A DNA stretch of 64,000 nucleotides from assembly GCA_022578605.1 (NCBI GenBank), contig MU394054.1, forward strand, positions 64,945 through 128,944, given 5' to 3'. The position numbers were made by a program, and so were the translations under genes. Position 1 is the stretch's first letter, and the number at the start of each line of letters is the position of its first letter. This document shows positions 23,701-35,732 of this stretch, piece after piece. A model generated the notes under the pieces. That model was not told the DNA's origin. It saw only the letters and a program-made list of their open reading frames with translations, and ran no database searches. This DNA comes from Camillea tinctor (Eukaryota; Ascomycota; Sordariomycetes; Xylariales; Xylariaceae).

Positions 23701-26700
23701 GGTTATGTTCCTGGTATTTTTTCAAGGCAGAGAACCTCATCCCCGGATCACTGCTAGGTGCTACTTTAATCATTGCTCTTCCAAACAGAGTCTCAAAGTT
23801 TTGGTGGTTTTCATATTCACTAGGTAAACGTGACGGGGGTAGGCCGTTAGCCAAAAATTCCCCGTTGAGAAGGTTGACATGGTAGATGGAGGAGTTCTTG
23901 AGGTCTTTAGTTTCTAGCCAATGGTACTCAGTGTCCGACAGCCTCTTCCATTCGTCACCTCTAGTGAAAGAGTTCAGAGTACGTTTAATCGCCTCGTCAA
24001 GACCTTTGTTCTTAGAGTCTAGGATTTCTCGTATGAGGATTTCATGCGCCTTGTATAAGACACGTTTAGCTTGCAATGTCAACCCAATCGAAATTGGATC
24101 CAGTGGTTCTCCGACACTAAACGAAAGAGATTTGACGATTATTGCGCATTCGATCAGACATTTGACTTGAGTTTCTTGTAGCAACAGATTCATTAGATGA
24201 AACTGCTCAATGTCGAATGAGGAGATGCATATGAGTGAAATCTGTGATATAATAGCGAAAAACTCTTCTCTCTGGCGGTCATCATACGTGTTCGATTCCT
24301 TGACTTGTAGCTCATAGATCCATTTGGTGGCGGTAGCACGACATTTCTGCAAGAATTTAATATATTCCTGAGCAAGACGATTCGATGGATCTAGTACGCT
24401 GAGGGCTTTGATGGCAATGCATATGAAAACCTTCAGCGCAACATAAGACTCCCAATTTCTCTCGATCCTCTTCAGCTGAAGGAAGAGAACTTGAACCAGC
24501 TTTTTCGTAAATACCTCGTTGTTGAGGGATTCATGGCTAGCACGATATCGAGGACATTCAGATGGTAGCCCAACTTGGTGAACTATTTGCATCATGATGA
24601 GAGCAGTATCCGGCTTATTGAAATCTACAGTTGGGCTCGAAAGTTGGACAAGAATATTAGTCCACTGTAGATGATAACCAATAGGTAATGTAGCCATGGC
24701 CTTGAATTCTCCCAGGGAGAGGCTCTGTGAGCAGCTGAATTGCTCGGAGAGCACTTCGTTGGGAGTCAACCCATTCTCCCTGCCTGCTGGGCGAAATATA
24801 AAATCCTGTAGACTTTCATTCTCTTTCGAAAGTTCATACATACATTGTCGAGGGATGTTGTCCGTACGCTCTGGTGATGATACAAGGCAACGACTTCGGC
24901 TGTCGTAGAAAGCATAGTTCAAGCCGTTTTGGAGTAGGATTTGTTCTTCCGTCGCCGTACTAACATATTTGCAGTTGCGATGTGCACGAAGGTTAGATTT
25001 GGTAGCCGATGACAACTCCAAACGACGGTCCATAATGCTGTAGTGACGACAGTCTCCTTCATAGTACAATGACATATACGAATACAACGATTCAAGATAT
25101 TCTGGCGGTGAGCCGGAGTACCGGTACTTAAGAACGTCGTGAATGATAAATACGGTTGCGTTCCGCCAAGAGTTAAACCAGCCGGGGACTTCCAACTCAA
25201 AGACTGTTGACTGAGTCTCTAGCTCATCATTTGGAAGGGGCCACTCGTGTATGAAAATGGTTAGGTCTTGAGCTTTCTTATTAGTGACACACTTTTCGCA
25301 CCATGAGGAGTTGTGGTAGGAGGCACCCCATCTGTTTTCGAAATACGAGTGAGACATCCTCGACGCGGAGTCAATTAGATCGTAGTAATCTTGCTTCTTT
25401 TGAAGAAGCTCTGTCTTCTTATTTTCTTTGGATTGTTTTGCTTCATTCTCGATGACGTATCTCAATCTCTGGTGGCTGTCAGATGTGGCATAAAACTGAA
25501 CGGAGAAGGACCCTGGCTCTCCGAAAGAAGAGAGCACCGACTCAACCCGACACGATCTTTCATTTCTCTCGTCGATGTAGTTCTCTACCTTCGATAGCCT
25601 TTCCAGGTGGTTGCTTGAATACAGTATCAACGATTGCAAGAGCTCATATGGAATTTCTGGCTTGTACTGCGACAACAGGGCTTTGCGTGCGCATGCCGAT
25701 TTGTCGCAGGCTACCCACAATTCCAAAACTATGAGTATCATGATTGATAAGCTTTCTGGAGAATTTCTGTAGCAAGGCTCGGCATGGTTATGATACGATT
25801 CCATTAATGTGCAGAGGTTTGTGCAAGTTTCTTCCTCTGTGAGGTGAGACTCAATCCAATTTCCAAGTGAAGACTTGATCCATTCCTCAAATGCCAATAA
25901 TTTGAACTGAAGCTCTTCAGACGTTCTGTCTTCATCTTCAAGTACAGGGAGTTGAGACTCTCCAAAGATTGGGGCAGTCCATGGAGCGCGAAACCCGCCT
26001 GCAGTCACACATTTCTGCCGTCGACTGATTTTGTCGATAAATGCATCAAGATCTGGGTAAGAGTCGTGTGTCTCATCCTTTGAAATTGGTTTCGACAAGT
26101 TAGTCATGTCCAATATGTGGTCTGCAGACTTGGAAATTTCTTTCCACTGTAATAATAATGGAAGTCAGTAATTGCTATATTGGGTAATCTTTTACTCTTA
26201 AGATCGTTGTCTCGGGTGCCAAAACTCCTACAAACTCATACGCTTAGCGATGATAGGAAAATTTGACACCCGGGGCCGGACCAAGAACAGGCTAAAGGGG
26301 GGAATAATCAGCTCCGAATATTACTCACACGTGCTTCGAGTTTATCCCACGTTGAGTCCAGGATATTTCGGACAACTTGGAGCCAAGGATATTCGTTTCC
26401 TTTGTCTAGCTTTATGAGTCGCTTTTCTATTTTGGCCAGCATGCAATACAAGGAATCCGACGGGAGTTCCTCTTTCAGTGCCAGTTCGAGAATGATCGCC
26501 ATGAGAAATACCATGAATTCCTTGTAAATATTATGTGGGGTCGGGCGATTAAGGTGTATCTGAAGCGCTACCCGGATCAGTAGCCAGAGAGGAGACCTCC
26601 GCCAGGGTAATTTGGCATCTTTCCAGAGGACCTCCTCACGGGTATTCTTCCAAATCACAGAAGGCTCCTTGGCCTCTCCAACCGTTTGAAGAACAGTGAA

Positions 26701-27385
26701 GAGAAAGTCTGTGACTAGGAAAGGATCTGTAGTATCTTTTTCCTCAATCTGAAGCTTACCCTTCTTCCTTACTGTTGGTTTCGTCTCTTCGGCATCTTGG
26801 TAGCTCATTTTTGCAATAGTGTGTGCAATGGCTAGCCTCAATTCTTCGCTAAATCTTTCTATGGGAATAGAGACAGATGAGGCAGGAAAGGACCTTCTAA
26901 GCCGTCCCTTGGTGCCCATTACATCTTTGTTTCTTGGAGAAAGTTCAAAAGACTCGAATTGGACCTGGGTTTCATCACAACTGACGATGATGCCAGCATT
27001 CTGAGCCGTGACATGCAAAGGGAAACTTCCATCTAATGTATATATTATAAGTCGATACCTTCATAAAACGCTAAGATGGACTGGAGCAAATACCTTCATC
27101 GGTGGCTAGTTGACCAAGAGACTTTGCAAGTTTCTCCTCAATTATCCACTCTGTATTACCCCTAAGTTCTCGGAAGATCTCAATGCCCTTCTGAGCAGAC
27201 TGAATGGAATCTCTATGAGTGCGGTGGACATGTGATGAGAATTGGCTAAGAGCTTTGATAACAATGTCCAACAGAACAGTCTCGCAAGAGGCATTATCTA
27301 TGTCATCTCCACTCTGAGGCAGCTTTGGTGGTAGGAAGACATTGTGGATGATGAATTCCAACGTCTCGGTGGCAATCGATGCCAT
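17778..27385 (-). CDS. Giant DUF6606/DUF3638/DUF3645 protein, helicase-like NTPase features
   Basis: Exons on the minus strand: 27385-27094, 27032-26329, 26146-19114, 19066-17778, about 3105 aa with frames intact. The N-terminus (FIIHNVFLPPKLPQ) is typical of DUF6606. Around residue 2060 a Walker-A-like motif, MQLNMGEGKSSVIVPIVAAH, marks DUF3638. Near residue 2380 the DUF3645 signature reads LAVPYRAKDNPTARSEFSHP followed by DAVIVLTCLSYYYGG. Near residue 2640 a DEAH-like motif (LCLVFLDEAHTRGTD) is followed by VTLGAGLTKDRLVQACMRMR, a hallmark of the family. The paired P-loop and DEAH motifs suggest a nucleic-acid- or protein-remodelling ATPase. The family has no settled function. The whole length is open, with no sign of decay over 9.3 kb of coding sequence, so it is under constraint. 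Intron 3 uses the AG in TATATAG at 19067-19073; the earlier AG gives the wrong frame. Confidence 0.9.
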
Positions 27386-28910
27386 TTTCGGTTGAAACTC
27401 TCGAGGGAAGTATGAATGATCTAGGTAATTCTATACTTGAATTTAGCCATTGTATGTTCTTTTTATGCAGTTTTATATATTGCCAGGAGGTATACATATG
27501 GGTACCTCAGTAACCAACATTAAAATCTCTACCTTCCAAGGCTCCTCTGCCAGTAGACCATGAGTCATTCTACTGAAGCACATACGGCAGATGTGATTAG
27601 CCAACACATTATGGGTAGGAAAAATCAGGGATTTGAATACGGGAATCAAGGCTGGGGGCAGCACGGCTACGTGAAACAAAGCGGGAAGCACAAGTGGATA
27701 ATCCTGAAGATGATATTATACTATTCGTTGAATTTCGTGTGGGTGTGGTAAACGATAAGTCTATATGAGTTGATTCGTCCTAAAAGTAGCCGTGATCAAC
27801 AAAATAGGAAGTAGGAGAAGAGGGGGAGAAGAAATAAAGGGAAAAAAAAAAAGAAAAGAGAAAGGAGAAGGAAGTATTTAGGTACTTGAGTACTTATATC
27901 GTAGTGGTGATTTGTTTATGCAAAGTCCCTTTTCAAGGCAACTACCACTTAGCAGCCTAGGTACCTGTCATATGACTAGATCCACCAGTAGGTATTAATA
28001 CTACTCAAGTACCTACTTCCTACCTACTTGGTAGTTGGCTTGAATCATTTTGTTATCGGAAGTCAGTGCTGCCTGAAAGTTGTGCAACACGGATGATATG
28101 TATTGGGAAACCCGGTCAATCATATTGCGTACACAATCAACTGTTTAACCTGATTTGAAACCTTAGGATTGGTTGTCACTTTACATAAACAACCTTGACA
28201 ACCAAACGGGCAGTTTCGACCCAACACGCATGTATGCCTCTGCTGTGTGATCGTTGATTGGTCGCCTTCTTTGTTTGATGCCCTCTCCTAACATTGGAAA
28301 GGCGGTAGGCTACATCAATTTCAATGACTCCAAGAATAATGATTTATCATACTTCTCATAGAAGCGGGTAACCGATTAGGTAGTTTTTTTTTTTTCTTTC
28401 TCTATGATGTACCAGCATATCCTGTTCAACTTCACTACACCATCTTCATCACTTGCACATCTACAAAATTCCTGAACCAATCAAACAATGCCAGGGTTAT
28501 TAGTCAAGCCCCTCTTAGTTGTAAGCAGAAAGCAATAAAATTGATGCATCTGATACTCTTGGTAGAAGCCTAAGTTAGTAACAAGTAGAATAAAAGACAT
28601 ACATTTAGACACGTCATCTCTCAGTTGTATCATACGGCTTGTAGCAGACATAGCAGTTAGGTATGCAGGTATGTATAATGTATAACTTGAAGCTAATAAC
28701 ATACCCGCACTATTATGTCCTACAAGATTTCAGGTATGTAGGTTTTATGGAGGTGGGGTCGGATTGAGATGGATAACCGCAGACTAACTAGGTTGTCCTA
28801 AAAGCTAGGTACATATGTATAATAATATGTACACAAGGTTACATACTATGTATGTAACGGACAAGTTAGTTACCTTCAACATAAAGTTTGGTGTTATTGG
28901 GCAGGAAAGA

Positions 28911-28940
28911 GGTGGTGGGTGGGGTGGTGGGTGGGGTGGT
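28911..28940 (+). repeat. GGTGG/GGGTGGGG repeat, possible G-quadruplex
   Basis: A tandem G-rich tract with at least four runs of three or more G separated by short T/G spacers, about 430 bp upstream of the adenylosuccinate synthetase start. Four-stranded folding is possible by pattern only. Confidence 0.5.
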
Positions 28941-29233
28941 GCAACACAGTTGAGCTGCCCCACTAACCCCTCCATTCCCAGCCTTGGAGGGGCTGGAGGG
29001 GCTGAGGGGACATCGGAATTGGATTGCATTGCATCACTGCTAGTGTGGCTCCCCCTTGGGTCCCTCCCCTGGCCCCCCTCCAATGAATGGCCCGGCGCAA
29101 CACGACGGCGTACAAACATTTCTCCTTTTCAACACTTTTCATTGGAAAATCGAAAATCGCGCTTCTCTTTCTCTCTCCCTCCGTTTTCCTCCTTTGGTTC
29201 CTTAACCTGTCTATACACCATCATCTACACCAA

Positions 29234-29286
29234 TCCCTCCCCCCCCCCCCTTTTTTTTTTTCTCTCTTCTTTCCTTTTTTTTTTGG
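29234..29286 (+). promoter_or_regulatory. C/T-rich core promoter tract
   Basis: Uninterrupted pyrimidines (a run of about 13 C, then about 11 T, then CT-rich sequence and a second T run) end about 80 bp before the start codon at 29364. Such CT boxes just upstream of transcription start sites are common in strongly expressed ascomycete genes. Confidence 0.5.
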
Positions 29287-29363
29287 AGGGTTAAACTGCG
29301 CGTTCTTAATTGGACATAATCGTAGTGTTGATGTCCAAAGGGAAATAGGAGAGAAAAAAAAGA

Positions 29364-31104
29364 ATGACGTCTTCTCCTTCAGTTACGATATGCCTGGGAA
29401 GCCAATGGGGTGACGAAGGCAAAGGTAAGTTGACGGACATCCTCTGCGCTGAAGCCCAAATATGCGCCCGTGCTGCTGTAAGTCGCGTAGTCCGTCCCGT
29501 CTCCGCTGACTCCTATAGGAGGTCTGATCTCTCATCATCTTTCTATTCTACTCTCTAGGGCGGGCATAACGCTGGCCACTCCATTAAGGCCAACGGCGTA
29601 TCATACGACTTTCACCTTCTCCCATCGGGTCTCGTCGCCCCCCAATGCCTCAATCTTATTGGGTCTGCCGTCGTTTTCCACGTGCCCTCCTTTTTCAAGG
29701 AACTCGCCGACGTCGAGGCCAAAGGCATAAAAGATGCCCGCAAGCGTATCTTCGTTTCCGACCGATGCCATATCAACTTCGATCTACATGCCGCTGTCGA
29801 TGGACTTGAGGAAATCGAACTAGGTGCCAATGCTGTTGGCACCACGAAACGAGGAATCGGCCCATGCTACAGCTCCAAGGCAGCTCGTAGCGGTATACGC
29901 CTTGCCGAGATGTTCGACCAGGAGCTCTTCGAATTCAAGCTGCGCACACTTGCTGCTGGATACAAGAAGCGCTACGGAGACCTCCTGAAATACGATGTTG
30001 AGGAGGAGATCGCTCGATTCAAGGAGTATCGTGTCACGCTTGCCGACTTCGTTGTTGATGCCGTAGTATTTATGCAAAAGGCCCAAGACCGGAAGGACAA
30101 CATTTTCGTCGAGGGCAGCCAGGCCCTGATGCTGGATATAGACTACGGCACCTACCCTTATGTCACCAGCTCAAACACCTGTCTCGGTGGTATAATTTCG
30201 GGCCTGGGTCTCCGACGAAAGTCAATCAAGGAAGTAATCGGTGTCGTCAAGGCGTAAGTAGCTGGAGAACCCCACCGTTCGCCTTTTTGGCATCCAGAAA
30301 CGATAGGGTAGAATGGCTCATTATCAATAGTTATACCACCAGGGTCGGTTCTGGAGGTTTCCCAACTGAGGATACCGATGAAATTGGCGCCATGTTGCAG
30401 CAGCTTGGAGGCGAGATTGGCGTGTCCACGGGCCGCAAACGGAGGGTAAGCAGATAGTAGTCGCCTCCCCCCCCCCCCCCCTTCCCCCTAATTTTCGTTC
30501 CAAGGCAGAGAAAGTTCGGGCCCGGACTGCAATACGAGAGCCGGAACGCCCATCAACTTATTCTGTTGCGCACGCTTAATACCCCCCAAGTGTTCTTAAT
30601 ATGATTAACTTTATTACTAGTGTGGCTGGCTAGATCTCGTCGTCCTGAAATACTCCTGTGCAGTCAACGACTACGATTACCTTCAACTGAGCAAGCTCGA
30701 TGTCCTAGACACGTTCAAGACGATCAAGGTCGGAATTGCATACAAAGATTCCAAGACCGGCGAGGAGCTGCCTTCATTCCCAGCCGATCTTTCCGTCCTC
30801 GATCGCGTGGAAGTTGTATATCACGAATTGCCGGGATGGAACAGCAGCATCGCGAAAATCCGCAAATGGTCAGACCTTCCTAAGGAAGCTCGTGACTACG
30901 TGGAGTATATCGAAAAGTTTCTTCAAACCAAGGTAAGCAAACCCTTCCGCCCGTGCAATGTCCTAGCCTTGGGTGTTTAGGAGCAGGTCTTGGGGGGGGG
31001 GGGGGGGGGGGGGGGGTTTTGTTTTTAAAAAAAAAAAAAAAAAAAAAAACAAAACAAAAAAAAAGTTAAAATAAATGGGGCAGGGCGGGGNNNNNNNNNN
31101 CGCG

Positions 31105-31165
<61 letters not shown>

Positions 31166-31276
31166 CCCCCTCAAGTTTTGCATCACACAGAATACACAAA
31201 TCGATCACTAACCAATGGGTAGATCAAATGGATCGGCACTGGTCCGGACCGTGAGGATATGATCTATCGACCCTAA
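29364..31276 (+). CDS. ADE12: Adenylosuccinate synthetase
   Basis: Catalyses IMP + aspartate + GTP to adenylosuccinate, the first committed step to AMP, in the cytosol. Exons 29364-29477, 29559-30253, 30331-30445, 30621-30932, 31223-31276 give 429 aa, close to the yeast enzyme. Family motifs: [14 protein letters not shown] at the N-terminus (GTP loop and catalytic Asp), GGHNAGHS across the first junction, [48 protein letters not shown], and the C-terminal [11 protein letters not shown] on a small last exon. The final intron (30933-31222) has proper splice ends and a CTAAC branch point, but its middle is homopolymer DNA plus an assembly gap. Intron 3 also carries a 15-C run (30467-30481). The coding sequence itself is intact. 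Confidence 0.95.
30992..31164. repeat. Homopolymer block with 10-N assembly gap
   Basis: 25 G (30992-31016), 23 A (31027-31049), purine-rich sequence, 10 N (31091-31100), then 60 C (31105-31164), all inside the last intron of the adenylosuccinate synthetase gene. The fixed-size gap between G-rich and C-rich runs marks an assembly join that is uncertain in length and sequence. Confidence 0.9.
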
Positions 31277-32243
31277 CGAAGGGAGAAAATTTATCAAAAA
31301 ATGGCGTTTCTAATTGGGAAAATTAAAAAGATCAAATGTTTTAGACACGGAATACTGTTGGGCACTCCATAGATATGGGATACGTTTTAGAACCTACATA
31401 TGTATATGCAATACCTTAGGTTAGTGGGTTTTCACGCTTCAAAATATCGTAGATCTCAGAGGCCGTCTTTTAGAGTCCTCAGTTGATTAGGGATACCATA
31501 AAAAGGCCCGAATCGGGGATGCCAACAATTGATTTTATCTTCTACGTAATACATTAGGTTATTCTATACGTATCATACGTTGAAGACCGTCAAGGCTATC
31601 AACAAATATAGATTACAGTGTAGCCCCTAAATCGTTGAACCGGAGTCTACCCTCTAACTGTGACAAATAAGTAGGGTGGTGTGAGTGATTAATCGGGTCA
31701 ACCCGTGTTAGCTGGACTGGAGCATATTGAAAAGTTTCGTCGGCGAATCTGAAGGTAGCCGTGGAGACTAAAAATGACGTTCTTGTTGATATATACCTAG
31801 GCATATATATCGAAGTCGTGGTAGACGCCGAGTAGAGAAAGGGAGGGGACGTGGTGGACTGACTGAAGCTTTACATTTTCAACATATTAATCGAACATGG
31901 GGTATGATAATCAGGGGGTGGATGGGGTGAGGACGTTGGCGTTCTGGCGCTGGACTACGGGAGGACTAGGATATTGGTAATGAGTAGTAGCTATAGTTAT
32001 AAGTAGTGAGTCTCTAAAAGGGATATCTTTTCGTTGTTCAAGTTCTGAAGAATCATAAGCTTCAGTTTGAATATCTACGGTTAGATTTGAAGCCCTACAG
32101 AAAGGTGTAAGAATAAGGAAAGGGGAGAAGTTAGCATGGTGTAAATCATGTTCTATTAATACGTTCTTTTTCATACTGCTCATATTACTATATATACATG
32201 TCGTTAGATGGACATACCAACCAACAGTACCTTTATTGACCAG
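31277..32243. other. Convergent intergenic region
   Basis: 3' flanks of the adenylosuccinate synthetase gene (+) and an Upc2-like regulator (-). A/T-leaning. A 90-codon minus frame at 31911-32183 has no motif and is not called. Confidence 0.55.
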
Positions 32244-33822
32244 TCACTGTCTTGAGTGCGGCAGAGAAGGTTCAGTTAAAACCATCCGTTGCTTAGGCCA
32301 ATCGATCCACTCTCGCCATGGTTCATCCAAATTATTCTCGACCATAGTCATCACGCTAGCCCCCCAGCCCTTAAGGATCCAGTTCTGGTTCTCGAACCGC
32401 TGAGTGAACGCCGCATAATGGGCCAGTATTATCAGGGCTACGGGGTGGTGTTTGTCAATCAAACCCACAAAAGACTGCGGCAACAGGAACGGCCAGAGCC
32501 ACAAGCGGCGGTGGCCCTCCTTCGGCTTCTGGTACACGCACGAGTGCGTGCTGGTAAGCGCGTCTATGGCCATCTGGCATAAAGACAGCGAGTCGGCGTC
32601 GATCAGCTCGGACGATGGCGGAGTCCTGCGGATGATATCGCCGAGCTCGACGAACCGCAGATGGAATTCCTCGTTCCCGTTGGCGACCCCCTTCTCCCAC
32701 GGCTGGAACAGCACGGCTAGGGGCCCTTCGCGTATCCACTTGGAGAACTGCTCGAAGCTGAGGATGCTCTGGATGCCGTGCAGCAACTTGAATAGCTGCG
32801 CCACATCGCTCGGGCTGATCGGCTCCTCGCGGTCTCCCGGGTTCGCGATCGAGCATTGGCTGAAGGAGAATATGAGCGCCGAGAGGAGAAAGTAGGCTTT
32901 GCAGTTGTCCTCGTTGATGCTGCTCAACTGGCTCGAGAAGTATTCTAGTGCCAAATTTTGATAGTATGTAGAGACAATGAGGTACTCTTTCCGCTGATCT
33001 GGGTGATTATAAGCATAGTGAAGCGCTGATATAGCGAGTAATCCGTGCATGAGATAATCCTATGTATGAAGAAGGATCAGCCCCTTTTATTCGCGGAATT
33101 TTCCATATGTGCCTAGGTCAGCTACATATAACAGAGCGGGTATTACTACTCACATGGGACCAGGCAAGGTTCGGCACGGTAATTCTCCACAGATCTTCCA
33201 TGGTATCATCGTTAGCACCCGACAACGTGGTATATACCGATGTACTATAATGATGCATAAGCATCAAGCTCTGCATCCATGCCGGCGAGTAGTAGCCCCC
33301 GACCTGGCCAGCGGCTTGTGGGGTGTCTGGGGAAGGGGACGGTGCCCCAGTTCCGGGTGCGTAGCCGAGATGGTCGAAATCAAGCTCGATCTCCGATGCG
33401 AGTTTCTTCATGGCCTGGACTTTGGCCTGCATTCGCGAGAGGCTTGGTTTCGTACCCACATGGCTTGCCGACGCCACCGACGATGATGGCGGACCCTTTA
33501 AATACGCTGCGTGAGAAGGCGGCCCAAGGTGGGAGCCCGTATTAGGTGTGGACGCTGCCGGACTTTCGGTCGAGGCGGACGGAGGCCCCCCCGACGGCGA
33601 GTCTACGCTCAGGCTACATTCCACCTGGTGCCTCACACAATTGTGACAAGGACGGCCCTCGTCACACTACGGCGATACGGTAATAACATCATCTTAGCTC
33701 TAGTTGCCTGGGTTCGCAAGGGAAAACAAGGTCACGACCGATCTCACCTTCACATGTCTTGCCTTACACCGGAGGCATCCATTTCGAGACTTTCTATGGC
33801 CAACACGGGTTACACGGCGCAT
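32244..33822 (-). CDS. Zn2Cys6 transcription factor, Upc2-like
   Basis: Exons 33822-33748, 33666-33154, 33059-32244 give 467 aa. The start HRKSRNGCLRCKARHVK joins across intron 1 to CDEGRPCHNCVRHQVEC, forming a full zinc cluster at Cys16, 19, 26, 32, 35 and 42. The N-terminal placement, the HRKSRNGC entry and the C-terminal half (DYLMHGLLAISALHYAY; RFENQNWILKGWG; WREWIDWP) match the sterol-uptake-control (Upc2/Ecm22-like) group, where the C-terminal region binds a lipid ligand in yeast. A Pro/Ser-rich linker (about residues 45-100) lies between them. An upstream in-frame ATG at 33912 would add 30 residues; the shorter start is preferred because the cluster normally lies near the N-terminus. 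Its targets are unknown; a sterol or lipid role is inference from similarity. Confidence 0.88.
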
Positions 33823-35042
33823 TGTCAGAGCAGAACGAATAGATAAGGGGGTGTGGGGGATGGGGCTCAAAGGATCGAAAGGAACGGTATGGAGATTTCG
33901 TATACGAAACACGAAAAGAGAATGCGAGGCGAAAGTAAAAGCGCGCCTCCAGTCGTTTAAATAGCCTTGAGAGTGGTGGGGCGGATCTGCACCGGGTTCA
34001 GTCCGCCAAGGGTCAATGGGAAAGCCGGGAATGGGCTGTGGGGATCGATTACTCCCTTTTTTTTTTTTGGCTTTAACCTGAGTAAGAGGAAAAAGGGGTT
34101 GGAAATATTGGTAAGCGAACGTCGAAGTGGTAAGATTTTAACCTAGCTAGGTTATATTACTGGAAGAGGTGACAACATTGAAGGGGAGAGGGGGGGATAT
34201 CATACGAAGTATGTACGCTACGTTACCTCCAGATGTCCTAGGCTATCCTTCGTAGAGTATAACTATGTAACTATACTACTATAAGAGACGGGTTAGGTAA
34301 GCACGTATATGTTCATTCGACTATAACGTCCCTTCTTTCCGATTTTTCTTCCCGGTGCCTGGCATACGCATCCCTGTATCCTCGACTGACTAACCTAGCT
34401 ATCAGCCTGGGCGAGGTGGTACATATGTCATTCACATATCAAGGATCAATAAGTTTATTTCTAAATATCCCGAAGTCTCAGTGCCCACATACTCCCGCCA
34501 TGCCATTGATGCATCCTGGTAGAGCCCGCATTAGTCTATTATAAATACCTAGGTAGACTATGTGCACTTAATATCGTATCATGTAAGGGTATAGTATCGT
34601 GCTTTGGGGCTATGCAGACCCTGCTTACCGATACGTACCAAGACTGGTGCCATAAATATCAAGACCTCTAGGCAATCTCTAATAAGTCGTAGGTTACTGA
34701 ATTGTAGAAAATTTCAATATCATAATCCCATGTTCTCATACTATTGAACCAGGCTTTTAGGACAGTGTACCGGACGAGTATAGTATATGATTTCGAGGGA
34801 AACTTATATATTGCAAAGGTGACTATTAACAATGATTGGAGGGACAAGCGCCAAGGCACGTTATAGTCATCCATTGAATTATTTCCCCCACATCGCCAAT
34901 TGGAGTTTAAAACCTCCAAGGCCGGAGCTCTCGCATCGATTGGTGCGTACTTTGGGCATGGAGAGCAAACTAAAGTATGCGAGCACCTCAGACACAGCCT
35001 TGAAGAAAAAGATATCAGCCCACAGAAGCAATAATAAGTGCT
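33823..35042. other. Intergenic region upstream of the Upc2-like gene
   Basis: No supported gene. It holds the palindromes AACCTAGCTAGGTT near 34141 and TACCTAGGTA at 34546-34555, several G- and T-runs, and otherwise ordinary sequence. Confidence 0.5.
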
Positions 35043-35447
35043 CTATCCCTGGGACGGTCTATCTGCATAGGAGTTTACATAGCATTTGCTTTGAGCCCAT
35101 GTGCCCGGAACACCAGCTCTAACCTGTGAGTGAGACCACAGAGCCTTACCACTATGTAGCTCCGGCTCATCCAGCTTCAACCAATGGGGGTCATAGGCAT
35201 TTGGGGCGATTCTTCGCGAGCAACGAATCAAATCAATAGCGCTCTTACAAGTAGGACCATGAAACTTAACTAGGACATCATTGATGCAAATCGAAGGAGC
35301 GCTGTTGAGAGCTGGTTGGTACCGGATCCAGAGACAGTCAATGCATACAACTACGTTAAGAGGGTGGGGGTTAATCTTTGAAAGGTATAGACATTGATGT
35401 ACGGCTAGTTCATTCTTAGCAGTTTGTGTTGTTGTGGAGTCATCCAC
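35043..35447 (-). CDS. Hypothetical protein (134 aa), weak
   Basis: An open minus-strand frame of 134 codons starting MDDSTTTQTAKNELAV. Stretches such as VVVCIDCLWIRYQPALN and APNAYDPHWLKLDEPELHSG look like real protein, but I recognise no family. There is no signal peptide or clear membrane segment. It could be one exon of a longer gene or a chance frame. Confidence 0.28.
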   Translation of the reverse strand: MDDSTTTQTAKNELAVHQCLYLSKINPHPLNVVVCIDCLWIRYQPALNSAPSICINDVLVKFHGPTCKSAIDLIRCSRRIAPNAYDPHWLKLDEPELHSGKALWSHSQVRAGVPGTWAQSKCYVNSYADRPSQG

Positions 35448-35732
35448 GTGTCTAAGTTGACGACGACTTCATTTGATATTAGTCATAAATCGAGCTTCAC
35501 GGTTTGGTTGGAACTGTTGACCTTCGTATGTTGGTTATGCATAGCTATTCACATATGGTTACCCTACGTATTTACATAGTATCATCACAGCTTTCAATAG
35601 TAAGATGAAGAGATAAGCTATAGCCTTTAAGCTAACGGGTATAGTTCCGTTACAAGATATCTTTCAATTATAACATATAAATCATAGTACAATACACTAT
35701 ATACTTTTGCTCAACATAAACTCAATATATAC

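Larger units (their letters stand above)
27386..29363. promoter_or_regulatory. Divergent intergenic region, giant gene / adenylosuccinate synthetase
   Basis: About 2 kb with no supported gene. It contains an A-rich purine tract (about 27820-27870), several TAGGTAC/GTACCTA elements near 27890-28030, a G-rich repeat at 28911-28940, and an inverted CCCCTCCA/TGGAGGGG pair around 28967-28992. C-rich boxes follow to about 29080, with a C/T-rich core promoter close to the adenylosuccinate synthetase start. Confidence 0.5.

Noticed and set aside
28815..29294. 159-codon plus frame with a Gly/Trp repeat
   Set aside because: It is a reading of the G-rich promoter repeat and the C/T tract; no protein-like character.
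30963..31208. 81-codon frame with a poly-Gly run across the N gap
   Set aside because: It is a translation of homopolymer C/G tracts and N bases inside an intron.
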